In this document: positions 1-5,395 of the stretch, piece after piece
Layout of the letters: every line of letters starts with the position of its first letter
How positions within the stretch are numbered: the stretch's first letter is position 1
Origin: Caldifarciminota bacterium
Lineage (GTDB): Bacteria > Hydrothermota > Hydrothermia > S141-80
Length of the DNA: 5,395 nucleotides
NCBI GenBank assembly: GCA_015490255.1
Contig: WFYF01000249.1
Span: 1-5,395 of the forward strand
Reading direction: 5' to 3'
Program-made: the position numbers and the translations under genes
The notes under the pieces: generated by a model
The model's database searches: none
What the model was told of the DNA's origin: nothing
What the model saw: the letters and a program-made list of their open reading frames with translations, nothing else

Positions 1-39
1 GAGGGGGAGATGTCCGAAATTCATTCTGAACTTCGGTAA
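1..39 (+). other. Possible C-terminal end of an upstream gene, or non-coding
   Basis: Frame 1 is open from the window edge to a TAA at 37-39 and would end EGEMSEIHSELR. It could be the tail of an upstream gene, or a 9-codon mini-ORF starting at the ATG at 10-12 behind a G-rich stretch. Against coding: from about base 13 the stretch is clearly less GC-rich than the genes, and the strong inverted repeat at 14-36 suggests a regulatory role. The sequence alone does not decide between these. Confidence 0.2.
14..36. promoter_or_regulatory. Inverted repeat upstream of the metG promoter, candidate operator
   Basis: Two 10-base arms, CCGAAATTCA (14-23) and TGAACTTCGG (27-36), are complementary at 9 of 10 positions around a 3-base centre (TTC, 24-26). 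The one mismatch is A19 against C31 on the + strand; on the - strand it would be a G-U wobble. Each arm also contains a small GAA-N-TTC palindrome (16-22 and 28-34), 12 bp apart. The dyad ends 11 bp before the -35 box, a plausible position for a dimeric transcription factor. No T-run follows on either strand, so an intrinsic terminator is unlikely. I recognise no specific regulator. Confidence 0.45.
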
Positions 40-47
40 CGCTTTCC

Positions 48-76
48 TTGAAAGGTCCAGAGCCGCCCCCTATAAT
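48..76 (+). promoter_or_regulatory. Sigma70-type promoter of the metG operon
   Basis: The -35 box TTGAAA (48-53) and a perfect -10 box TATAAT (71-76) are separated by 17 bp, the optimal spacing for the housekeeping sigma factor. Transcription should start near 82-84, giving a leader of about 20 nt before the metG ATG. A T-box, SAM-type riboswitch or attenuator would not fit in such a leader. The AT-rich -10 box stands out in GC-rich surroundings. No other convincing promoter was noticed in the window, so this one probably drives all four genes. Confidence 0.8.
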
Positions 77-93
77 TGGACACGTTTCAGCCC

Positions 94-100
94 GAGGAGA
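94..100 (+). promoter_or_regulatory. Ribosome binding site of metG
   Basis: GAGGAGA lies just before the ATG at 104, with 3-4 bases between the AGGAG core and the start codon. The spacing is rather tight. It still supports this ATG, because the MetRS homology (TLVTSALPYANG) begins only four residues in and leaves no room for a later start. Confidence 0.65.
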
Positions 101-103
101 GCC

Positions 104-2095
104 ATGCCGAAACGGACGCTGGTGACAAGCGCCCTCCCCTATGCCAACGGGCCCCTTCATCTGGGCCATCTTGCGGGGGCATATCTGCCCGCGGATATCT
201 ATACCCGCTTCCTCCGGCGCATCGGGGAAGAGGTGATCCACATCTGTGGCACGGACGAACACGGCGCCGCCATCACCCTCGCCGCCCAGAAACAAGGCAT
301 CTCCCCGAAAGAGCTCGTGGACCACTACCACGAGGTGATCCGGAAGGACTTTGAAGACTTCCACATCGCCTTCACCCACTTCTCCCGCACCTCCCGGCCC
401 ATCCACCACGAAATGAGCCAGCGGTTCTTCCTTCGGCTCTATGAAAAGGGCGACATTGAAAAGCGACCCGTGGTCCAGTTCTTCTGCCCCACGGATCAGG
501 TGTTCCTGCCAGACCGGTATGTGGAGGGCACCTGCCCTTACTGCGGCGCCCGGGCCCGGGGAGACCAGTGCGAGTCCTGCGGCCGGTGGCTGGAGCCCTT
601 CCAGCTTGTGGAACCCCGCTGCACCCTGTGCGGCAATCCTCCCGAACCCCAGGAGACCTTTCACTATTACTTCCGCCTCTCCCGGTATGGGGAACGCCTC
701 CGGGCGTGGCTGGAGGAGAAAACCCACTGGAAACCCCACGTACGCAACACCGCCCTGTCCTGGGTCCGGGAGGGCCTGCAGGATCGCCCCATCACCCGGG
801 ATCTGTCCTGGGGTGTGCCGGTGCCCCTGGAAGAGGCGAAAGGCAAGGTGCTGTATGTGTGGTTTGATGCCCCCATCGGCTATGTCTCCGCCACCCGGGA
901 GTGGAACCCGGAGGGCTGGGAGGCCTGGTGGAAAGACCCCGAAACCCGTCTGGTTCACTTCATCGGCAAGGACAACATCATCTTCCACGCCATCGTCTGG
1001 CCGGCCATGCTCATGGCCCACGGGGCGTTCATCCTCCCCGCCGACATCCCGGCCAACCAGTTTCTGGTGTTCCGGGGTGGGGAAAAGTTCTCCACCAGCC
1101 GGGGAACGGCCATCTGGCTCCGGGATGCCCTGTCGGCTTATCCCGCAGACTACTGGCGGTATGTGCTCACGGCCATCATGCCGGAAACCAAGGACAGCGA
1201 GTTTGACCTGGAGATTTTCCGGGAACGGGTGAACAACGAACTAGCCGACACCTTCGGGAACTTCATCCAGCGCACCCTTTCCTTCATTGCCCGGCACCTG
1301 GGCGGTCGGGTGGAGGCGGTGGAATGGGGGGCCGAGGAGGTGGCGGTGCTCGGACGGCTTCAGGAACTCCGGGACGAGATCCGGGAGGCCTATGGGGCTT
1401 TCCGATTCCGGGATGCGCTGTATGGGGTGATGGAGGTGGCCCGTCTGGGCAACCGGTATCTGGATCAGAAGGAGCCCTGGCGTCACCGCAAGAGCGAACC
1501 CCGGAAAGCGCATCAGACCCTCTATACGTCCCTCCAGATCCTGCGGGCGCTGGTTGCCTGGGCGGAGCCGGTGCTCCCCGCCACCGCCGCGCGGGTGGCT
1601 TCCTGGCTTGCCATGGAGATCCCGGACTTTGACGCGGCGGCCATCCCCGATCCGTCCCTTGCCGGGCGGACCATCCCCGAGCCGGAGGTGCTGTTTCCCA
1701 AACTGGAAGGGCCGGTGGTGCTTTCCACCCCTGCGGGGAAGAAGGAGGAAAAGAAGGTGGAACACAAACCGGAAATCACCTATGATGATTTTGCCCGCCT
1801 GGAGATCCGGGTGGGCCGGATTCTTTCGGCCGAGCCCCATCCCGATGCGGACCGGCTTCTCGTGCTGAAGGTCTCGGTGGGGGACGAGGTCCGGACCCTG
1901 GTTGCGGGGATCCGGGACGCCTATGCCCCGGAAGACCTGGTGGGGCGGCAGGTACCCGTGCTGGTCAACCTGAAGCCCCGGAAAATCCGGGGGGTGACCT
2001 CCCAGGGGATGATCCTGGCGGCCACCGATCCCGAAGGACGGGCCGTGCTCCTCGTCCCCGATCACGAGGTTCCCGAGGGAAGCGAAGTGCGGTGA
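104..2095 (+). CDS. metG: Methionine--tRNA ligase (MetRS)
   Basis: Cytoplasmic class I aminoacyl-tRNA synthetase that charges tRNA-Met (initiator and elongator) using ATP. At 663 aa it is close to the long E. coli-type enzyme. The N-terminal Rossmann domain has ALPYANG (10-16) and the HIGH-type HLGH (19-22), then CGTDEHG (48-54). The connective peptide carries three CxxC pairs (C144/C147, C156/C159, C173/C176), indicating zinc binding. WFDAPIGY (253-260) is a typical active-site segment. The KMSKS loop reads KFSTS (328-332), with Thr in place of the second Lys. In the helical anticodon-binding domain N386, R390 and W459 align with E. coli N391, R395 and W461, which read the CAU anticodon. A charged Lys/Glu linker (about 546-556) leads to a C-terminal tRNA-binding OB fold (about 557-663, LEIRVGRI and LKPRKIRGVTSQGM), which in homologues aids dimerisation and tRNA binding. 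It is the first gene of the operon; its TGA overlaps the next start. Confidence 0.97.
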   Translation: MPKRTLVTSALPYANGPLHLGHLAGAYLPADIYTRFLRRIGEEVIHICGTDEHGAAITLAAQKQGISPKELVDHYHEVIRKDFEDFHIAFTHFSRTSRPIHHEMSQRFFLRLYEKGDIEKRPVVQFFCPTDQVFLPDRYVEGTCPYCGARARGDQCESCGRWLEPFQLVEPRCTLCGNPPEPQETFHYYFRLSRYGERLRAWLEEKTHWKPHVRNTALSWVREGLQDRPITRDLSWGVPVPLEEAKGKVLYVWFDAPIGYVSATREWNPEGWEAWWKDPETRLVHFIGKDNIIFHAIVWPAMLMAHGAFILPADIPANQFLVFRGGEKFSTSRGTAIWLRDALSAYPADYWRYVLTAIMPETKDSEFDLEIFRERVNNELADTFGNFIQRTLSFIARHLGGRVEAVEWGAEEVAVLGRLQELRDEIREAYGAFRFRDALYGVMEVARLGNRYLDQKEPWRHRKSEPRKAHQTLYTSLQILRALVAWAEPVLPATAARVASWLAMEIPDFDAAAIPDPSLAGRTIPEPEVLFPKLEGPVVLSTPAGKKEEKKVEHKPEITYDDFARLEIRVGRILSAEPHPDADRLLVLKVSVGDEVRTLVAGIRDAYAPEDLVGRQVPVLVNLKPRKIRGVTSQGMILAATDPEGRAVLLVPDHEVPEGSEVR

Positions 2096-3027
2096 AAGCC
2101 GAAGACCGGATGCATCGCTTCATGCACACCCTCCGGGAGAGCCTTCCCGAAGGGCGTGTCTGGGTGTTTCACGGGCCGGAACGGTATATCTGGCGGAAAG
2201 CCCTGGATTATCTTTCTGGACACACCGGAAAACCCCTGCTTCGCCTGGACGCTTCGGAGACCGAACCGCGGGAGGTGTCCCTCCGCCTTTCCCGGGGCCT
2301 GTGGGGGGATCTGCCCCTGCTCTGGGTGGACCACGTGGAAGCCTGGAAGGAACGGTCTTTTGCCGAAATGGCCCGGGTGCTGGCAAACCCGCCCACCCGG
2401 GTGGTGTTCACCTCCACTGCTGAAAAACTCAACCTCCCGCGAGACTTTCCCGGTGAAGTGGTCTTTTTCCCGAAACTTTCCTATCGTTCCCAGGAACGAT
2501 GGCTCCGGGCAGAGATCCGGCGGCGGGGGCTTGCCCTTTCGGAAGAGGCGTACCGGTTTCTGTGGGCCCATGTGCGGGGAGAGCCGCTGGAGAAAGTGGC
2601 CCGAATGCTGGATGTGCTGGAGCTCTATCGGGGCACGCTGGATCTTTCCGCCCTCATGGCCCTTCTCCCCGGGGTTTCCACCCGGATTTATGCCCTGGCG
2701 GACGCCCTTCTGGAGGGAGACCGGGCAACCCTGGCCCGGGTGATCCAGGAGCATGGAGAGGAGGAAGGCGTGGTTTCCGCGCTGAAACACACTGCCCTGA
2801 AAGACCTGCTTCTTGTGTCGGTCGGGAAGGATCCCCGGATCGCCTGGAAGCGAAAGGCGTATGACCGCTGGCAAAACTATTTCACCCGAAAGGATCTGGT
2901 CCGCCTCTGGCACGCCCTGACGGCGGTGCAGGTGGTGGCCCGGAACCAGGGCCGGACTTCCCTGGCCCTGCGCCATACCCTGTTTATGGCTCTGGAACGC
3001 CCCTGGCAGCGGACGACGGCAAAATGA
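2092..3027 (+). CDS. holA: DNA polymerase III delta subunit-like protein (clamp loader)
   Basis: Probable delta subunit of the replicative clamp loader, which opens the beta sliding clamp and loads it on primed DNA. At 311 aa it is slightly shorter than E. coli HolA (343 aa). Residues 23-41 match the family's opening strand and helix (VWVFHGPERYIWRKAL) with no Walker A lysine, as expected for delta, an AAA+ fold that does not hydrolyse ATP. Further family-like blocks are LPLLWVDHVEAW (74-85), TRVVFTSTAEKLN (102-114), FFPKLSYRSQERWLRAEI (125-142) and the helical lid and collar (about 150-300), where LARVIQEHGEEEGVVSALKHTALKDLL resembles the oligomerisation domain. The GTG start at 2092 overlaps the metG stop (GTGA), with a GAGGGA ribosome-binding sequence at 2075-2080. 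ATG codons at 2110 and 2122 are alternatives with weaker upstream sequence. Similarity is diffuse but consistent along the whole length; delta-prime is less likely because there are no cysteines and no zinc module. Confidence 0.78.
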   Translation: MKAEDRMHRFMHTLRESLPEGRVWVFHGPERYIWRKALDYLSGHTGKPLLRLDASETEPREVSLRLSRGLWGDLPLLWVDHVEAWKERSFAEMARVLANPPTRVVFTSTAEKLNLPRDFPGEVVFFPKLSYRSQERWLRAEIRRRGLALSEEAYRFLWAHVRGEPLEKVARMLDVLELYRGTLDLSALMALLPGVSTRIYALADALLEGDRATLARVIQEHGEEEGVVSALKHTALKDLLLVSVGKDPRIAWKRKAYDRWQNYFTRKDLVRLWHALTAVQVVARNQGRTSLALRHTLFMALERPWQRTTAK

Positions 3028-4763
3028 CGGTCCTGTTTTCGGTGCTTCTGGTCCTTCAAATTGATCCCTTCACCGTACAGCTGGATGCGGAGAACCTCCT
3101 CCAGGCGGGGCGGTGGAAGGAGGCACGGGCCCTTCTGGAACAGGCCTTCCGTGAGACCCGGGACCCCTATTTCCTCCGAATGCTGGCCGAGGCCGGGTTT
3201 GATGCCCGGGACTATGCCTATGTCCTCCGGATCGTTCAGGAGGCGGAAGCCCGGGGAGACAGCATTCCTCCGGAGGCATGGGATCGGGCCCTGCGGGCGG
3301 CTTTTCTCCTCAACCGCCGGGCCTGGATTCTGGAGCGGGAATCCCGGATCCTTGAGATGGGGGATCCGGACCTGATCCGGTTGCTTGCCGACATTCACCA
3401 GAACTGGGATGATTATGCCGCTGCCGTTCGCCTTTACCGGGAGGTTCTGCAGCACCGGAAAGATCCCGATGTTCTGAACTATCTGGGCTATGCCCTTCTC
3501 CAGGTGGGAGAACCCGATTCGGCCGAGGCGGTGTTTGAGGCCCTTCGGGAACAGGGGGACACCCTCCGGGCGGCCAAGGGCCTGGCTCTGGTGCGGGAAC
3601 GCCGGGGAGATGTTGACGGGGCCATCCAGGCGCTGGAAGAGGCCCGGCGGGCATCCCCGGGGGATCCGGAGGTGCTCTATCGCCTGGCCACCCTCTATCT
3701 CCGGAAGGGCAAACTCCAGGAGGTCTATCCCCTTCTGGAAGCCCTGGTGAACTTTGACCCCTTCGCCTATCCTTACCGGTTGCTCCTGGCCCGGACGTAT
3801 TTCCAGGACCGGCGCTTCCGGCGGGCCCTGGAACACCTTTCCGTGCTGCGTACCCTCTATCCCCACCAGGCGGAGGTGCGGGATCTTCTGGCCCGGACCT
3901 ACTGGAATCTCCGCCAGCCCGCCCGGGCCATCGCGGAGGCCCGGGAAGCGGTGCGCCTGGCCCGGACGCCGGAGAAGCGCAGAACCTACCGGACGTTCTT
4001 GGTGTTTCTCTATCTGGCCACCCGGCAGCCCCGGGAAGCCATCCATCTTCTCTCCACGGTGAATCCCCCTTTCCTTTCCGACACGGAGATGATCTTCCTT
4101 GCTGAAGCGTATATTCAGGCCGGCAAACCCCGGAAAGCCCGGGACCTGCTGGTGCGGGCGGTCCGGTTCCGCAAGGACACGGCCTTTCTGGCTTCCGCCG
4201 CCGAGCAGCTCTATGCCATCGGCGCCCTGGAGGAGGCAGAAAGCGCACTCCGGCGTTTGCTTGCCCGGGATTCCACGAACCAGAGGGGCCGGTTCCTCCT
4301 GGCCCTCATCGCCACGGATCGGGGAGACGTGGTCACGGCCCGGAAAATGTATGAAAGTCTCCTGCAGGACACCACGGTTGCCAACTCCGACCGGGCCACC
4401 TATGCCAACAACCTCGGGTATCTGCTGCTCACCACCGGTGGCGATCCCGAAGAGGCCCGACGGTATATTGAACTCGCCCTGAAACTCCGACCCGATGTGC
4501 CGGCCTATCTGGACTCTATGGGGTGGTATTATTTCCTCGTGGGGGACCTGGGGCAGGCCAAAACCTATCTGGATCGGGCCTATATCAACGGGGGAAAGGA
4601 CGATCCGGAGATTCTGGAACACCTCGGAGATCTGTATCGCCGGCTGGGAGATCTCCGGAAGGCTCGCAGATATTACAGGGAGGCGATCCGGGTGGCTTCC
4701 CCGAAAGACAGGAAACGCCTTCAGGAGAAACTGAACAACCTTGCCACAGGAGAGGGAAGGTGA
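3024..4763 (+). CDS. Large TPR-repeat protein of unknown function
   Basis: A 579-aa protein built of tetratricopeptide-type helical hairpins. TPR-like units are visible at about 123-143, 149-175, 183-211, 215-246, 249-280, 283-313, 354-381 and 390-415. The clearest run is at the C-terminus (457-490, 491-522, 527-559). This run carries NNLGY (462-466), LDSMGW (496-501) and EHLGDLY (532-538), motifs typical of the terminal TPR block in many bacterial, often envelope-associated, TPR proteins. The N-terminus (MTVLFSVLLVLQI) is hydrophobic and could be a short signal peptide or anchor, but it has no Lys or Arg before the hydrophobic stretch and no lipobox cysteine, so export is uncertain. The ATG overlaps the holA stop (ATGA) and I see no good ribosome-binding sequence, so translation probably depends on coupling to holA. 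No catalytic domain was seen; a scaffold or protein-interaction role is inferred from the fold only. Confidence 0.88.
   Translation: MTVLFSVLLVLQIDPFTVQLDAENLLQAGRWKEARALLEQAFRETRDPYFLRMLAEAGFDARDYAYVLRIVQEAEARGDSIPPEAWDRALRAAFLLNRRAWILERESRILEMGDPDLIRLLADIHQNWDDYAAAVRLYREVLQHRKDPDVLNYLGYALLQVGEPDSAEAVFEALREQGDTLRAAKGLALVRERRGDVDGAIQALEEARRASPGDPEVLYRLATLYLRKGKLQEVYPLLEALVNFDPFAYPYRLLLARTYFQDRRFRRALEHLSVLRTLYPHQAEVRDLLARTYWNLRQPARAIAEAREAVRLARTPEKRRTYRTFLVFLYLATRQPREAIHLLSTVNPPFLSDTEMIFLAEAYIQAGKPRKARDLLVRAVRFRKDTAFLASAAEQLYAIGALEEAESALRRLLARDSTNQRGRFLLALIATDRGDVVTARKMYESLLQDTTVANSDRATYANNLGYLLLTTGGDPEEARRYIELALKLRPDVPAYLDSMGWYYFLVGDLGQAKTYLDRAYINGGKDDPEILEHLGDLYRRLGDLRKARRYYREAIRVASPKDRKRLQEKLNNLATGEGR
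4748..4760 (+). promoter_or_regulatory. Ribosome binding site of coaE
   Basis: The purine-rich stretch AGGAGAGGGAAGG offers AGGAG 10 nt, and GAGGG 6 nt, before the ATG at 4763. It lies within the last codons of the TPR gene and supports a start at 4763. The reading frame is also open further upstream, back to an ATG at 4523, but that extension lies over the TPR gene and has no CoaE-like sequence. Confidence 0.65.
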
Positions 4764-5380
4764 TGAGGCAGCGCAAGTTCACCATCGGGATCACGGGCAA
4801 CGCGGGTTCCGGGAAGAGCACCGTGGCCCGGCTGTTTCGTGCCTATGGCGCCCATCTCGTGGATGCGGACGCCATCGCCCGGGACGTGCTGGCCCGCCAT
4901 GTCACAGAGGTGGTGGAAACCTTTGGACCGGATGTGGCAGGCGAGGAGGGGATTGACCGGAAGAAACTGGCGGAAAAGGTCTTTCTGGAGGGACGGGCAG
5001 AAGAACTCACGGAAATCCTTGCAGACGATATCATCCGGGAGCTCCAAAACCGGGTGGAGAAGGCCCCGCCGGGGCCCGTGGTGGTGGACGCGCCGCTGAT
5101 CTTTGAATACCGCATGGAGGACGCCTTTGACATCCTGGTCCTGGTGACCGCCCCCCGCAATGTGCTGATCCAGCGTTTGATGGAACGGGCGGGCTATTCC
5201 CGGGAGCTTGCCGAAGCCATTCTGAACAGCCAGATGCCCGATGAGGAGAAGCGGGAACGGGTGGATTTCGTGATCGTCAACAACGGGGATCTCAACGACC
5301 TGGAACGGGAAGCCCGCCGGGTGTGGGAAGCCATCGCCGAGGGGGAGATGGAAGACGAAGACGAGGCCTTTGACTTTTAA
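4763..5380 (+). CDS. coaE: Dephospho-CoA kinase
   Basis: Cytoplasmic P-loop kinase for the last step of coenzyme A synthesis: dephospho-CoA + ATP gives CoA + ADP. At 205 aa it is the usual size (E. coli 206 aa). Visible motifs are Walker A GNAGSGKST (12-20), VDADAIARDVL (33-43) for substrate handling, IDRKKLAEKVF (64-74), VVVDAPLIFE (106-115), the lid segment QRLMERAGYSRELAEAILNSQMPDEEKRERVDFVI (137-171), and NNGDLNDLE near the end. Two departures: the family's usual His-Pro in the helix after the IDR block is Ala-Asp here (ILADDII, 85-91), and the segment between DVL and FG (44-54) is a few residues shorter than usual. The C-terminus is an acidic tail (EGEMEDEDEAFDF). The start overlaps the TPR stop by one base (TGATG). 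An open 80-codon extension upstream in the same frame is a shadow of the TPR gene. Confidence 0.95.
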   Translation: MRQRKFTIGITGNAGSGKSTVARLFRAYGAHLVDADAIARDVLARHVTEVVETFGPDVAGEEGIDRKKLAEKVFLEGRAEELTEILADDIIRELQNRVEKAPPGPVVVDAPLIFEYRMEDAFDILVLVTAPRNVLIQRLMERAGYSRELAEAILNSQMPDEEKRERVDFVIVNNGDLNDLEREARRVWEAIAEGEMEDEDEAFDF

Positions 5381-5383
5381 GAC

Positions 5384-5395
5384 GGGAGGGGATGA
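5384..5395 (+). promoter_or_regulatory. Ribosome binding site and possible start of a next gene
   Basis: GGGAGGGG (5384-5391) is followed directly by ATGA (5392-5395), 11 bases after the coaE stop. The purine block looks like a strong Shine-Dalgarno sequence. An ATG at 5392 would be unusually close to it, so the true start may be a few codons beyond the window. It suggests a fifth gene in the same operon, whose product cannot be seen. Confidence 0.45.

Noticed and set aside
14..47. Intrinsic terminator of an upstream gene
   Set aside because: The hairpin arms are only moderately GC-rich, contain a mismatch on the + strand, and are followed by TAACGCTTTCC, with no T-run. The - strand has no T-run either.
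77..103. T-box or riboswitch leader for metG
   Set aside because: The predicted leader is about 20 nt, far too short for any such element, and no structure is present between the -10 box and the ATG.
1241..2065. 274-codon open frame on the - strand opposite the 3' part of metG
   Set aside because: The + strand encodes conserved MetRS anticodon-binding and tRNA-binding domains here; the antisense product shows no family features.
2062..2976. 304-codon open frame on the - strand opposite holA
   Set aside because: Same cause as above: composition is typical of an antisense shadow, and the + strand gene has family similarity and a coupled start.
2877..4622. 581-codon open frame on the - strand opposite the TPR gene
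   Set aside because: It mirrors the TPR gene. Its translation is low-complexity, rich in Gly, Pro and Arg, has no recognisable domain, and is explained by GC-rich codon use suppressing antisense stops.
4523..4762. N-terminal extension of CoaE by 80 codons
   Set aside because: The extension overlaps the TPR gene in another frame, reads as Gly/Pro/Arg/Ser-rich shadow sequence, and CoaE homology begins right after the ATG at 4763, which has a ribosome-binding sequence.
3024..4763. DNA-level tandem repeats in the TPR gene
   Set aside because: The repeats are visible only as protein-level TPR patterns. The nucleotide sequences of the units have diverged and I see no tandem DNA array.
5339..5350. 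12-base string GAGGGGGAGATG that also occurs at bases 1-12
   Set aside because: It is a single short match made of common codons (Glu-Gly-Glu-Met) in a GC-rich, purine-rich genome. No flanking identity supports a duplication, attachment site or circular junction.

Overview
This is a GC-rich bacterial housekeeping segment in which almost every base is coding. One promoter region (bases 1-103) is followed by four genes on the + strand that overlap one another: metG (methionyl-tRNA synthetase), a holA-like gene (DNA polymerase III delta subunit), a gene for a large TPR-repeat protein, and coaE (dephospho-CoA kinase). A purine-rich ribosome-binding sequence and an ATG in the last 12 bases suggest that the transcription unit continues past the window.

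Layout. Bases 1-47 are less GC-rich than the rest and hold a striking inverted repeat (14-36). Bases 48-76 form a near-consensus sigma70-type promoter (TTGAAA, 17-bp spacer, TATAAT). The expected 5' leader is only about 20 nt, too short for a T-box or riboswitch. metG runs 104-2095. holA begins inside its stop codon (GTGA, 2092-2095). The TPR gene begins inside the holA stop (ATGA, 3024-3027). coaE begins on the last base of the TPR stop (TGATG, 4761-4765). No terminator, RNA gene, CRISPR array, insertion sequence or long repeat is visible.

Organism. The sequence does not fix the lineage. High GC in coding DNA, Arg/Glu/Leu-rich proteins and almost no cysteine outside MetRS would suit a thermophilic bacterium, but this is inference. 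MetRS is the long form with a zinc-binding connective peptide and a C-terminal tRNA-binding OB fold. Its signature loop reads KFSTS instead of KMSKS. HolA and CoaE are both recognisable but divergent, which would suit a poorly sampled phylum. Codon choice looks the same across all four genes, so nothing points to recent transfer.

How the genes relate. Three encode core functions: charging of tRNA-Met, clamp loading in replication, and the last step of coenzyme A synthesis. They share no pathway, so the operon probably reflects joint growth-linked expression with coupled translation. The TPR protein is the only gene of unknown role. It has a hydrophobic N-terminus and repeats along nearly its whole length, and it is the best candidate for something not yet described. 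I see no clear novel defence, mobile or biosynthetic system here.
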